A stretch of 64,000 bases of DNA, from assembly GCF_021134715.1 (NCBI RefSeq), contig NC_060018.1:6217501-6281500 (forward strand). Reading direction: 5' to 3'. This DNA is from Daphnia pulex (taxonomy: Eukaryota > Arthropoda > Branchiopoda > Diplostraca > Daphniidae). Positions 11,000-24,729 of this stretch are shown one piece after another. How positions within the stretch are numbered: position 1 is the stretch's first letter; each line of letters opens with the position of its first letter. Under the pieces are notes generated by a model. That model was not told the origin of the DNA, did no database searches, and worked only from the letters and a program-made list of their open reading frames with translations. Both the position numbers and the translations under genes were made by a program.

Positions 11000-13487
11000 A
11001 TGAGGTGGGTGACGGCACCCGACCGGACGATACTCTGGACGCTGATGCTCCTTTCGTTGGCGGCAACTTTGGTTCTTGCGTCACACGAGTCCCACTCGGG
11101 AAACCGTCGCAACGGATCCAAAGGGCGGAAGCGCAATGGAGGGCGCTCACGTACCAGCACCACAATTGCGCCAACTCCGCCATTGGAATTCCTGAACGAA
11201 ACTTCCAGCAGTAGCTCGTTCTTCGATGGCGACGACGAAGTGGACGTCGAAGCGGCGGCTCAACACCAACAAGACCAGCCTCCCGGAGGAGTTGAAACGT
11301 GTGAAGTGGCCCGGCTCAAATGCGCCTACCGTGTCGGCTGCGGAATGGCTCTACAGGTATGTAGGACGCGACGACTCCACAGCTAGCATGCACCATCATT
11401 TCTTGTTGTTGTTGTTGTTTTTCTCGCGGGCCAGCCAAGCGAGTCTCTCGGAATGTTAGACGCCATAGAGGAAATGTTTTTCCTGATTCTCACGAGGTGA
11501 GTGAGTGATGGGCTGAAAACGATTACCGCGAGTCCCGCTGCGTCGCCGTCGAACGGTGCTAATTGGATGCGTGTAAAAAAAACAAGAAGGAGAAGAAGAA
11601 GAAGATAGCAGTCGTATAGCTTATATATTAGACGTCTAATGGGGGTTGACTTGGGCGATCGCGTACGCTTTTGAGCGTGCAGCAGCAGCACTCATTTCTT
11701 TCTCCCCCCCCCCACAGCAGCGAGTCGCGTATAATAATTGTACTCTCTGGCCGGTTTGAACGCTCTTTGAACACCGTTATCGAGTCAGCCGGAGCTGCTA
11801 GTTATATGTTACAGCCAATTTCGGCGATACATCTCCGCCGTCATTCCCTCCCTTATTTTTCATTTCATTTTTTGAAATACATTCCCAGCGGTGTGGTTAA
11901 CGGCCATTTTATTTTTGTTTTGTTTTTTACCTTGGTTTTGCCACTTTCTTCCATTACTTCTCCATGACGCAATCACACCAACGAATGTATCAAATATGTC
12001 TACAATTTATAATTGATACGCTCTGCGCGTGTGTACGTGTACACACGTACCTGTTTGGGAGTGTTGTTGGACTTCAATTTCAATCATCAACTCATTTCAT
12101 TCTCTTCTTTCTTCTTTTTTTTCTTTTTTATATATTTTAGAATTACATGGTTGGTTGTTCGGACGTGATTACGGGGTCTTCGCAACGCTGCTCCGACCAC
12201 TGCCGCAACTCGCTTATAGCTCTGACCAGCACCGAGGAAGGCGAAGCTCTCATGAAGGTTCGTGCAGCACGATTGTTTTTTCTTGTCTTGTTATTTTCTT
12301 TTCCTCTTCTCTCTGTTCTATGTACACTTTCCAATCTCGCATTACTTTTTTTTGGAGGGAGAATGAATAAAAACGTAATAACATAACAGCGACGACGAAA
12401 AAAAAAATTATTACGTTACATTAAAAAAGAAGAAGAAGATTTTTCAAATTTTTTCTCTTTCTCAAGGAATACGAAAGAGCTCTAGTAATAATAATAACGT
12501 ACGATTTACCTTGTGGTTTTGTTTGGTTCTTTCAATTTTTTTTTGTTTTTTTAGTGCAAGTGCGGAGATACGTTTTGTAAAGACGCCAAACGGCGCATCG
12601 ACATCTGCCGCAGTGCCGTACTCCGCGCCACGCATAACAGTACCACCGTCTCGTGCAGGTATGTAAACACAGCGTCTATTTAATTATTCATTCGTCTTTG
12701 ATCAGCCAATTATAATCAAATTTCTTTGCGGGTTCTATTGACCGACAGTGTGGCGCAATGGATTTGCATAGCCGATCCGCTCTGCTCGACGGCGCTCGAC
12801 TACTACAACCGATTCTGTCGCTCCATGTTCGCCGGAAAGAAGTGCACTCTGCGCTGCAAGAACTCCATCTCCATTCTGCGACGCCAGGTGAGCGCCAAAT
12901 TCAAAAATAACCCAAAAATTTCCAATTGAACTCCCTAAACTAATAATCGGGGTGGGCGATCTTATTAGGAGAAGGCGGCCAAATTGAGTACGTGCGTGTG
13001 CGACGGCTCTGAGGATTACGACTGCCCATCGATTCTGGACAACATGGACCGGCTGTGTTTCCACAAGGCGCGGTCGTCGTCGACGTCGACGTCGACAACG
13101 ACGGCCGCCACCATCTCACATCATCACCACACGACAATCATCACGGCGGAGGGGGGCGGGCTAGGGGTGGAGGAGCGCAACGACACCAGCAGCAACAGCG
13201 GCGGGATCGGCGACCGCGACCGGACAGGGCACGGGCACGGCAGCGGCCACCACCCCGACCATCAGCCCCACGGAGCCAAAACACGGCCCCATCATCCGCA
13301 CCATCCGGAAGCGACGGCGGCGGTGCCAGACGCGGAAGACATCGAAACCAACGAGGTCGAAATCAGACAATCTCCGTCGCCACCGACGGCCCGCTCGCCT
13401 AGTCGCGCCTCTTCCTCGCTGCCCAGCGCTCCTTACTGGCTCCTGTTGTCGGCCGTCTCCTGGTTGAGTGGCCGCCTGCTGCTTTAA
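11000..13487 (+). CDS. Gas1: GAS1-like GPI-anchored receptor (GDNF/GAS1 domains)
   Basis: Cell-surface protein of the GAS1 family. Vertebrate GAS1 is a GPI-anchored Hedgehog co-receptor related to GDNF receptor alpha chains. Exons: 11000-11356, 12141-12257, 12555-12658, 12749-12887 and 12969-13487. All splice phases agree and the product is 411 aa. Residues 1-28 form a signal peptide. Two GDNF/GAS1 domains follow, each with ten Cys: C101-C176 and C192-C269. The second ends CVCDGSEDYDCP...NMDRLCF, which closely resembles the family signature. Residues 271-385 are a low-complexity Ser/Thr, Gly and His-rich stalk. The last ~25 residues are hydrophobic and end in LSGRLLL, as expected of a GPI-anchor signal. 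The start ATG lies directly after a probable splice acceptor, implying 5' UTR introns. A GFR-alpha-like receptor is less likely because there are two domains, not three. Human GAS1 is intronless, whereas this gene has four coding introns. Confidence 0.88.
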
Positions 13488-14086
13488 GTTTCTCTCTTCT
13501 CATTTCATCGCGCCACAAGCCCATCCAGTTTCTCTTTTCTTCCTTCGCCTTTCTCGTTGCTGTTGTTGTTGCTGCTGTTGTTGTATTTACCGCTCCGAGC
13601 TCCGACCGTCTCACCAACAACGCCAAGATGGAAAAACAAAAAAACGGTGACTCATCGTCCCGCGCGCCCGTCCCAGCTGGAAAAATATGGTAAGTTGGAA
13701 CAAAAAAAGAAATATTATTGCAGCAGCGCAGGTTATACATGTTATGCTGTTTTTCCTGAGTCACCTTTTTGGCATTGGTCGGGTCGTCACTGAGACGCGC
13801 TCTGTCTCAGTTTGTCTGAATCGCTTTTATATATCTGAACTGAATTCCCTTAACCTTTGGAGAGATAAAAAAAAGATGGACGCGCTCGCGTGTGTGTTCA
13901 AATGGAGAAGGTAGACTACAATGAGAAGGAGCGCCTTGCATGGAGCTCTTATGTTTTCCTAGAAAAAGAAAAACAAAAAAAAAAAACCTTGTTGGCTACA
14001 GGCAATATCATATGGCGCCGCCAAAGACGGCTACTATACTTCTACTACTCCTACCAAACGGTCGAATCGCCACTCGCCAGCCAAAA

Positions 14087-14092
14087 AATAAA
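14087..14092 (+). terminator. Possible poly(A) signal of the GAS1-type gene
   Basis: AATAAA about 600 nt after the stop codon. In this A-rich DNA the hexamer could be a chance match. Confidence 0.3.
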
Positions 14093-17000
14093 GAAAAACC
14101 GACCCGGCATTCTCAAGGTTCATAGAAATGTTTTGAAGTTTGTTTTTTTTGGGCAGAAAACTTTACGTGAACTCGCGTTCGCTATTATAGATGAGACACA
14201 CAACGGCTGGCCGCGGTCGTTTTCCATAATTCCGTGATTGTTACGACCATCCCCGCACAACACACACACACACACACATATATAGCGTTGAAAAGAGCTA
14301 GATAGGCAATTAGCTAGAGCCGCCTAGCTAGGTATTATTACATTTGAACGCGAATGGTACTATAGTGAAGGCGTCACTGGGAAGCGTCGGAAGGGGGAGA
14401 CGACGAGAGTCACGGGCCTGCTGCGCCTCATTGACCATCGAGCCCGTCTAGGTGTAACACCATAAAAATATAACAGACAAAACGAACGAGAGAGAGAGAA
14501 AGAGATAGAAAAATGGGAAAGGAAACGATCTAAAAAGATATAGAAGACAAGACAAGAATATTAGATATTTATGTTTCAAATATAATAAAGTACCTAGAAA
14601 GGAAGAAAGAAGAAAAAACAAAATGGAGGGGAAATATATAAAAACGTAAAAAAATATATAACCGCAGCCGGACGATGCCGAGCCTGGGAGCGATCGAATG
14701 GTCGATGAAGATATAAAAATGAAACGACAGCTGGCTGGTTGGAATATGGCCGAGCTGTGATTGCACCTGACGGCGGGAAACAATCTCAAATGTGAAAGGC
14801 GCAGATTATAGTTACGGCGAAGCCCGTTTTTTTTTTTTTCTTTTCTCCTTCGATATGTACTCTCCTGTGTCTACCTTTTAATCTAGTATAGTATAAATAC
14901 GTTTTTTATTTTCACGCCTTTTTCTTGTCGGCCCCGGTCCTCCGCTATATATCCCCCGTGCGTGAATGCACGAAAATGATGATGAGTTCCATCATCCAGC
15001 TAGACTGTTTAAAACATTCTTTTTTTCTTTACAAGTCTTTTGCCTTAATCAGCCAAAGTGCATTCGACACACCACGAAAATCAGTTTTGATTTCTCTCAC
15101 CTTTCCGCCGGGGCGAAGGGCGAATCTCTTTTGAGTCTCTCTCGTCGTCGTCGACGCTCCTTTCGTGTATTTATCTGTCCCTTCCAATCAGAAAATGTGT
15201 TCTTTGTTTGGTGAAGAGGCGGTTCTGTTTTTCCTTTTTTTTTTTTTTTCTTTTTTCCCGTGTCTATGTTGTTGCTGTTGTTGTTATTCACTTGATGGTA
15301 ATGACGCACGCAATGAGCTTATATATCCTTGCCGCATTTACGGTGAGCACTTTGGGGCCTTTTCTTTTTGTTTCGGCTGGAAATTTGTTGCTTGAAAATA
15401 ACACAAGTTGTTGGTTAAAAGGTATACGAAAAGACGTCGAATCTTCCAAATAACAACCTTAGCAACCCGCAATATTTTGTATAGCTGCATGAGGTAATCG
15501 TTCTAGGAGCGCGTTTTTATTTCGAATTTGTACATATTTTACGGAAGAAAATGAATGTGTTGAAAAAAGACGAACTATCCATTGAAGCTGGTTACACATT
15601 ATTCCCATACAAAGGCAATTCCGGTCCAGAGTACCTGGGGACATGGGTGATTACGGTTCAGGACTCTTTGTTAAGTTGCCGAGTCAATTGACAGCACCTG
15701 TTGAGCAGCAACAGCCAGCGACACAGGAAATGCTGGGTGAAAACGGCAGATGTTGGTCGACTGATTTGTTGTCATCACGTGTCGCCCAGCTTGATTTCTT
15801 TCACAAGATTATTTCTTTTGAAATAGCCTGCGCTTGCCTTAAACATTGGTTATTTAACTGTGCAAAAAAGGAGAAACTCGTTATAGGTGGGCTCTCCCAT
15901 TATACGCGCTAGACTTTCGACCATCATTTCAATTTGTCAACGGGCGAGTGACGATCGTTTGGGACCACCCGGACGTCTGTCTATGCACAAGCCCCATATA
16001 TCCCCCCCTGATGGGAAAATGTACTGTCAAAACTTGTTAGGTTTCATCGTTTTTTCTTTAACTCTCTCTATGTAACTTACAGTCACCTTTTCCCATTATT
16101 CCGTTTAGAAGAATTTTCAGCAGCAGCAGCCATTTTTGTGCCCTGGCCAGCAACACCATTTCCTATTTCGCCTTCTATACACTTTCTGTATTATATCTAT
16201 TGTATATATCTAAAGGTGCTCTAATCGCTGTGGCGCTTCAGTGCGCTGGGTGATGGTGATACAATCAGGATTGATAGTCGGTTTCCTTATTTGTCTGGCT
16301 GTCTCCTCGTCTTCTCTATCTCTCTCTGACTCTGCTGGGCTAGCTGCTCTGCATAATTGAATGCCCCTATATGTAGACGCCGAGGTGGAGTCTCTTGTTT
16401 CTATCGTTTCGGGCGGTTTCCATTTACCACTTGTGATGTGTATAGTTTTATACAAGGACGAGATGAAGATGCAAGTATATAGTCGACTATAGACCACGGC
16501 GCTCGGCTAGATAGACTTTTGGGCTTGTTTTGTTTTTTCGAAAGCGTTCAGAAGAGACAGAGATCGATTGGTATTATATGCTCAGCAAGCTTTTATATGG
16601 GACTTGTTCTCTTGTCCTCGAAAATCTGAATGAACTCCGGACTCCTATCTCGATTGTTTTTATTTTATCTTCACAATTTTGTTTCTTGTTCTAACTGGAT
16701 CACTCAGTTTTGGTGAACCATTTTTGGTCCTTACAAATCGTTGGATCACAATTGAATCAACACCAAAAACAGAGTCACCGTTTATGCTGTTTTCTATTTC
16801 CTATTATTTTGTTCCTTCCCAGGAAGTAAGATTTGATGGGATTGGGGACAGTATTGCTCTTTAGTGCTGTTCCTCCACTATCACAAGACAAGATCTACGT
16901 TGCTTCGCCTGTTTAGTTTTCTCTCTCCTTCCAAGTTATGCCAACTGTGAGCACTCTGACGCATTGAAGATAAGAGATCAAGAAAGACCTTGCAAGTTGA

Positions 17001-20000
17001 GCGCGGCGCGGAGCCGACAGTTTAGACTAGAGCGTTATTTTTTCTTTCTCAGGGTCTCGAAACATCTCCTCAAAAATCTTGGCTATGCAGCAGCAGTCAC
17101 CTTTATACTTTGATGGCCACTGGCCTATTTACAGAGCAAAAAGGAAGAAGAGAATCTAAAGGAGGTGGGAGAGTTACACAACTTTTTAGACCAAAAGGCA
17201 GTCGTTTTGAAACATCAACGCGGCACGCTATGCAGTGTATATACCTAGCAGCAACCTATAGGTTGCCAAGAATGCGGCCCCTCTGCTGTAGCGGTGCCAG
17301 CCAGGCAGGCAGCAGCACCCATACTTCTTATTCCTCTTTCTTTTTTCCCACCAAATGTTTGTCTCTCACGAACCCAATATTTTTAAGACCACGCATCACG
17401 GTCGCTCTCGCGGTCGTAAATTTAAAAAAGAAGAAAAAGAAAACTACACATATTCGAGAAACATCGGAATATCGTTAGACGGTAGTAGCTACTATAGTAG
17501 TGGATTTGAATTGAACCCGCAGTTTTTGACACGATCGTCAAGTATCTGATTATGCACTTTACCTTTTCGGATCCGGAATTCCCCACAGAGTCTATAATAA
17601 CCCTTTTTTCTTGTTTTGTTTTCTCTCTTTGCTATTTTTAGATTTGGCCGTCACGTTTCTGCACACGTCAAATTGAAATGATCGTGAGCTTGAGTGGGCG
17701 CGCGCTTTGACTGGACAACTTCACCAGGCGACAATTAATCAGCGTTGACGTGTAAGGAGTCAAAAAAGAAAACTTGAAAATAATAATAACAAACAAGAAT
17801 GTAGACAAAAGGATGGTATAGATATAGCTTGTTGCATGTGTCTGTCGCATTTGTGTATTTGTGGGAGCGAGGTACGGTCGTGAGCAGCCAGGGGGAAATT
17901 GCTGTGTACAGCGTCGTCTATAAACGAAACAAACAAGATTTCGGTCGTCGTGCGGAGACCATGCTGATGCAAGAGCTAGCGCTAAAGAGATTGAACAGAA
18001 ATGCTTGGTACTGTATACATTGAACTTTGTTGGACACAAAAGAAAAAAAAAATACAAAAAAAAACCAAGTGATCCACTCCAACTGTGATATGGCAACATC
18101 GTCGTTTGGCGCGAACGAACGCGCTGGTCGACGTTTTTTGGCCAGACAGCGGCAACAAGAAAATCAACACGTGTGTTATACCAGGGGCCTATTAAACTAT
18201 GACGGCATTTCGTGAGAATACTAAAAATAAAAATAAAAAAACCACTTGCCACTCCTTCACGGACGCAGGGAATAATATGACTACAAATGAATCGCTGCTG
18301 TAGATTTTGCAGCGCTATACAGCACGCCGGAATTTTTTGAAATGTCATTGTCATTTATCCGTACCGCTGTTGATGTTATAACAATGATCTTTTCCGTGTA
18401 CATAATTATGTGATGCTGTATTGCGTGCTGTGTCTAAACGAATAAGGTGAACTATGCAACTTCATCGTGCCAACTGCCAATAACGTACTGTATGTAAAAT
18501 TCACATGTTGCTGCTTGTTCACTTGTGATCCATCAATTTGGCACATTTTCTACAATTTCGCACAATTTTTGTTTTCCCGCGATATTTGGAAGCCTTTAAA
18601 AAAAATTAAAATTTGTCTACCAACATCGCCCATATAGTGTGTACAATCGTACGCGGACCCTATACTCTAATATGCCCAATAATATGCTTTGATGTGTTCC
18701 GATTCTTCCTCACTGTGAACTGGAATCATTTATTTAGATGAGAATACATTTATCTACAGTATTTCTTATAAGATCATTCGTTTCTTTTAATCTCGTATTT
18801 AAAATTTTTTTTTAATATTTTGGGGAAAGTGGAATGGAGGGGGAAGATCAGCGGGACTATGTACACACAGAGTGCTACCGTCCGTGACCAAAATCAGATA
18901 CGATGTGCGCGCGACGAAACAAGAAGCAGATTTGAATCGCGACGTGGCGGAATCACGTCCGGCGAGGGTTATACATATAATAGAAAGCGCAAGAAATGTT
19001 CAAAAAATGTGACTCGTCGTTTCCATTTGTGTATATATAGTTGTATGTATATTTATTTCGTGGGACGTTTGAAAGCTAGATGGAATAGAAAAGACAAGTC
19101 TTATAGTCGGTATACGGTTTTCTTTTCTTCTCGTTCATATTTTATAATCACGACAGTTGCGCTCCGGCCGTGCTGCAAGGCTATATAGACGCAGCAGAGA
19201 GATTTCCAAGCTGATGGATATTATAGACCCTCAAAAAGATTTCCACGGTGCGGGTGGTCCCCGCTGCTCTGTCGTATTGCTCTAAGAAGAGACGCAAGAT
19301 TTTTTTCTTTTCTTCTTTCGCCTGCTGTAATAATAATAACTCGGTATAGAATATTATATTCTCTACGTGCACGCAACCTGCTGCTGCAAAAAACTTATTT
19401 GACGTCTTTGTCTGTTTCCTAGAAGTCTTTCCTTTCATATTTCATAATAAAAGGCCAGCCAGCACACACAGTCTCTCGTCGTCCGTCAATTCGTCCCATT
19501 CAAGTTGCAATCAAGTGAGAATACTGCTGACTTATAGAACGTGCTGTTGCCTCGAGTTCGATCAACATTACGAAGGTTATTTCGCTTCTTCAAAGAAGAA
19601 TATCATCATCATAAAAGCGGCCGAGCATAATTCGTATATCTCGTCGTCGCCGAAAAGGATGTGCTGGGAGATCAGCCATAAATCACGTGCCCATTCTCCC
19701 TGTATAATTCTCTTTTTGGCTGGAGAGAGAGATGCAATCGCGCTAGCTCGGTATATAACGTTGCTCGAAAGGAGGAGGTTATAAGTATATGAATAGGACA
19801 ACGTGTACATAATGGGGCGCAGAGCCGCCGCCGTCAGAGAGTGAAAATCCCGATTTACGGATGACGGACAGTGACCACATACCAAGAACGTCATATATAA
19901 TAGAGACAGTGCCTTAACTGCCTATTCTATATACATAGGCTAGGCAACACATGCATTCTGCTGATGAATGGAATATTAGAGCCGCCGGGACCCCACCCCT

Positions 20001-22759
20001 ATTCACGGCCGGGGTTCCATAGCCTCTATTACTCCTAGCCGAAGAAAAAAAACATGTTATTTCTTCTAAGATCTTCTTATTTCTAAAGGAAACGCATAGA
20101 ACCAGCGCCACAAATGGAGAAGGTAAGAAGATATAGCAAAACGTTATTCCTCTTGCAGGGTGGTCAAAGAGAAGAAGAAGAAGAAAAAAGGGGCAAAACA
20201 AGCCAGACAAAATGGTCGGAACGCCGGCCGTGAATGTGTATTCGACTATATACATACATTTCTGAGATTTACTATTGCATTGAGCGCCGCGTGGAAAACG
20301 GCCGCGACCCACCGCACGCACCAACAGTCTATACGTAATGAGCTTTCCCTTCTTCTTCATTTCTTTTTCTTTTCTTTTTCTTTGAAAAATTTGGGAAATT
20401 TTCAACATCTTCTGCGCTTAGATTTTCAAAGAGAATGCGCGGCCCTATGGAGCTCAACATTTACCAAGCCCCAAAATTCTTCCGCCTCTTTCACGAGAGA
20501 GAAAAAATATGGATATCTCATATAATGGACTGTGTGATGGTAGAATGGAAGCAGAGCCATAAATAACAACGTATTTTCTAGTTGTTGGCTCTCGACTCAG
20601 CGAGTTCTTTTGACGGTGCTGTGTGTAGATTTGTTTGGTTTTGTGCTTGTAGCCTTTGGGACGACGCGGCAGGGAATGTTAGTCTTGGAGGATTGCGGAG
20701 TTAGAATATCCGAAAGAAAAAAGCGGCGGATCTCTGTTCCTCTTTATCCGGCCGTTGAATCAATAGACGCCGGCTGTCGAGACGTTTACTCGCCATGGCC
20801 GTCCAACCGGAACGGCGGAATCTATATATATAATAAATTGAATTTGGTTTCACACTTTGAATTCGATTTGACAGTGGATACTAGGCCCGCATAGCAGTAG
20901 CGTCTATAACAATCTAGCCTATACGCAGCCCACAATTCTATATGAGCTTATATATACATGCAGGCAGGCAGGCCACAAAGGGCAGCAGCCGAAAGAAATG
21001 GACGACATAGCCTCCTCTCCTGACCCATTTGTCATCGAGGTAACAAAGCGGTGGGGGTTTGTCAATGCAGGGCTACAAACAAAGAATTCCACTCTTGTTG
21101 GATGGATGATGAACGAACGGACAACAATAACATCGCATATCACTTCTTCTTCTTCTTCTTCTCCCATCCGGTGGGAACCGTTTCCGGAAATGATGGCACC
21201 CGATATATATGAATCGGAGGAGAAAAAAGAGAGAAAAATGGTAAAAAGGTTTCAGAAGACGATGGAAGAAGAAGAATAGTGCTGGGGTAGGAAGACAAAT
21301 CTCGGTCCTGTGGGTTTTATCAGTCAGAAGGAATCGCTTACATTATACATGTATAAAGGATATGGAAATGCCCGTAGTACTATATTTGACTATTCCTTGT
21401 GTTGTATAAGAGAGATAGACATGCGGGTTCTTCTTTCCTTTCTCCATCAGTGTATCTTGTGGGTCCTCTTATTTTGCCTTTCTCTTGTGTATATATATTC
21501 GTCGTCGTCGTTTCCTTCAGAGCCAAAACAGTCATCCACTCGTCTGTGTCTAGCTGCTCCTAGTCAATGGCGCGGCATCCCATAGGCAACGTCGGAAACA
21601 TTCTCCCGCGGACCCGGCGCCATCGGGGAGGCCAAACAGCGCCCGATGCATATAACGAGATAATCTTTCGTGAGCCGCCATCCATCGTCTCTCTCACACT
21701 CTAGAGTTTCTTCAGCGCGTCTTACAGCAGGCGCTGTGTATAGTTCATATAAGAAGAAGCGAAAGAAAAGCGCAACAGCTGCGCCATTCGAGTGTGACGT
21801 CACGCCGACCGTTCATCATCCGCCATGGCGGAGACTTGAAAGCCCTTGAAAGAAACTGGGCAGAGCCAGGCAACTGAATTTTTCCCATCGCGAAAGCCGA
21901 AATATAAAAATATCCGCAGTTAACAATCTAATATATATAGCTATACGTATATATACAACAGCCAAAGCAAAGGCGAATCATCATTCAACCGAATAGGGTT
22001 ATATAGCTTTGATAACGTTTTTATGGTTATGCGCGCTCGTTGTGCGCCACTCGGGCCGGCGGGGGGAAATAAGAAAGACACGCAGGAATTTCAACGCACG
22101 GAATCGCATAGCCAACATTATCCGACGTGCCGTATTTACAATGAACGCATTTGGCGCAAAAATAGATAGAAGTGCGTCACGCATAAAAGCTGCTTTATAC
22201 TACTCTGTCGCCTGGATGAATGCAAAATTCCATGGAAATAGGATTATTATATTTACGTTTGATCTATACTGCTGTATAGAGACAGATATATACAATGCTC
22301 GTATGCAAATCAAAAGGTATATATACGGCAACCGGTGATATTATCAGCCACCTTCTTCTGTATTTACATCGCATCAAAAGGGGCTTTGGTCTGTGAATTT
22401 TCAGTTGGGAAAAAAGAAATGCACAGCACTGATAACCATATAGAAATAAAATATGGAGATGATGTAGTACTGCTTTTATACTGCCGTGAAAATATCTTTG
22501 ATGTACACATCCAAACAAAGTATTTCTATATGACAAGTTTTAGCTCTTGGTGTATAAATAACAATGTTATAAGATTATACAATACATTGTGGGGGAAAAC
22601 GCAATTTATTTTTGACGCCAAAACCTTTTTTTTTATTTTTGTATTTTTGAATTAAATTTACTGTCTCTTTGAATATAGTTATTCTCTTTTTTTTAAAATA
22701 GTCAAATAGTTTGTGAGTTCCGAAAAAGGGTTTGCCAAGCATTTTTCAAGCGGCTGTCG

Positions 22760-22784
22760 CCGTTTGAGTCCGCTTTTCAAACGG
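22760..22784. repeat. Short inverted repeat (8-bp stem)
   Basis: CCGTTTGA and TCAAACGG flank a 9-nt spacer. The stem is perfect but short, and no RNA-gene context is visible. Confidence 0.5.
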
Positions 22785-22992
22785 AAAGACTCGTCGTCGG
22801 TACGTACTATCTGAATTGTAATACACGCACATACATTCACAATTGTACATACAATGGACAGCAGCGTGCTTAAAAAGTGTCTATATATCCAAAACAAGAT
22901 ACGACGGAGAGTATTATGATAATAGCCCCGCCGGTCTATATTTAGCGCTACCCTGACATTCGAGAGCCAACTCCTAAAACAGATTACCTGTT

Positions 22993-23018
22993 ACGATTTG
23001 TGGCGACGATTTGTGGCG
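22993..23018. repeat. Tandem duplication of 13 bp
   Basis: Two adjacent perfect copies of ACGATTTGTGGCG, followed by a partial third copy (ACG). Confidence 0.9.
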
Positions 23019-24717
23019 ACGTCTAGTCTTCTTTCGAATTCCCGCGTTTGAAAGGTGACTGGTTTTTGTTTTGTTTTTTATTTTTCTGGTGACACGATTG
23101 ACACATGCAATCTATGTTAATTTCGGACAATGTTGTTGTTGGCGGTTGTTGGCTTTGCTATCCACCCCGACGAATCTAAAGATGCCTCGCCCGACCGGTT
23201 GAAACTTTATCCAAACTGACGAGATTACAGAAACAGATTCTATTTTGACAGTGTATAGTGTGCTGACTGCTTTTTCAGATTGGGAGTATTTCGATTAGTT
23301 TTAGCCTTTAGCGTTCCGATCCAGAATGGAAATGAAATTTAATTTGTATTCAACGCACGCGCAAAGATGAAATCAAATCGAATTCATTCATTGCGTACCT
23401 ACTGGTATTTCATTGAAGAAATAGAAACAAAAACCTCGTTTGGAAATGTATCTGTATATGCGTATCTAAATACTTCGCAGTAGTTTTATTCTACATGAAA
23501 TAATTGCCCTAATACTTAGAGGCCTGCACTAATCTGAACGTTATAATGCAATAAAAAAAATTCAATTGAAGTGCGCCATCTAATAATAAATTACTAGGAT
23601 TAATTGTAAGTATTGCAATCAAATCTCTCAATTCATTGTAACGTCGTCAAATTTCTTATCTTGTCATCTTCCATGACATGACATGAAAAATTGTGAAGGG
23701 ACGTGTTTTCATGTATGTGTTTAATATAGTTGGATATCATCATGAAACTGCTTATTCATCGTTGGGTGATAAGCTGCCCATTTCCGAGCATCTCATCTTG
23801 CCATATGCATTCAGTCAGTTGGAATACGCATTTAGTGTACGACATTGTTCACAGCATATACAGCACGCAGAGATTTGGAAATATTTTCTCCTTGAATGAT
23901 TTATTGTAGGGACTAAGAGAAGAGACAGGTAACTGAAACTGTGCGGCTCTGTCATGTCGTTGGCAATTGCGAAGAGAGTCGAGAGACGACACGATGGAAA
24001 AGATCAATGAAGGGGGCATACGTTTGATTTCCTCAAAATATATGATTTTTGATTCTTCTTCTTCCTTTCACACGACGGCTGATGCGAAGGCGATGGGCAA
24101 CACGCAGCCACTTGGGCAGCGATCGAGCGCATCCCAAAATTCCCGTCCCGTTCCATCATCTCTCAGCTAACAGTCCACGCTGAAACGATCCATCATAGAC
24201 AGGAGGAGAGAACGTTTGGCAGCAGCTATAAGGTATGACCTGTTATCGGTCGAGATCGTCCCACACCTCCGATAGATTACCGTACACACGTTAGGGATAC
24301 CACAAATCTTTTTTTTCTTGTCCGCGTTCGCTGAAGATAATACAGCCCAGTGTAACAATGAATCCGTATTCTCTCTTGTATTATTATTATTATACTGCCG
24401 ATTATTCATCGCGCTAGACTCTCTTCTGCTGGGTGTTGCCGCACCATTTGGATGAAATTCCAGTCCAACTCAATCTCAGGTGACTCATTCAAATTGTTTT
24501 ACTCACTTAACTTTTTTAAAGTTGTTTTTCCAATTTTCTTATTTTAAAAAAACGGACGTGAAAAATGTGTATTATTATTACCTTATTCTACCGCCTCTTC
24601 TTGGTATTCATCATACGAGAAAAAAATGTTTTCTTTAAATTTTTTCCCGATGATTTAAAATTTCAAATAGGAGAAGGTGTAGATAAAAGAGCACGAAATT
24701 TTCATCCAGTCATTGAA

Positions 24718-24729
24718 GGGGGGGGGGGG
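24718..24729. repeat. Poly-G tract
   Basis: Twelve consecutive G bases followed by TTGAGGGG. The second long G run in the gene-poor half, after 7899-7912. Confidence 0.85.

Noticed and set aside
19914..20408. 164-codon minus-strand frame
   Set aside because: Lys-rich start and Phe/Leu-rich middle come from A/T runs; no family or splice context.
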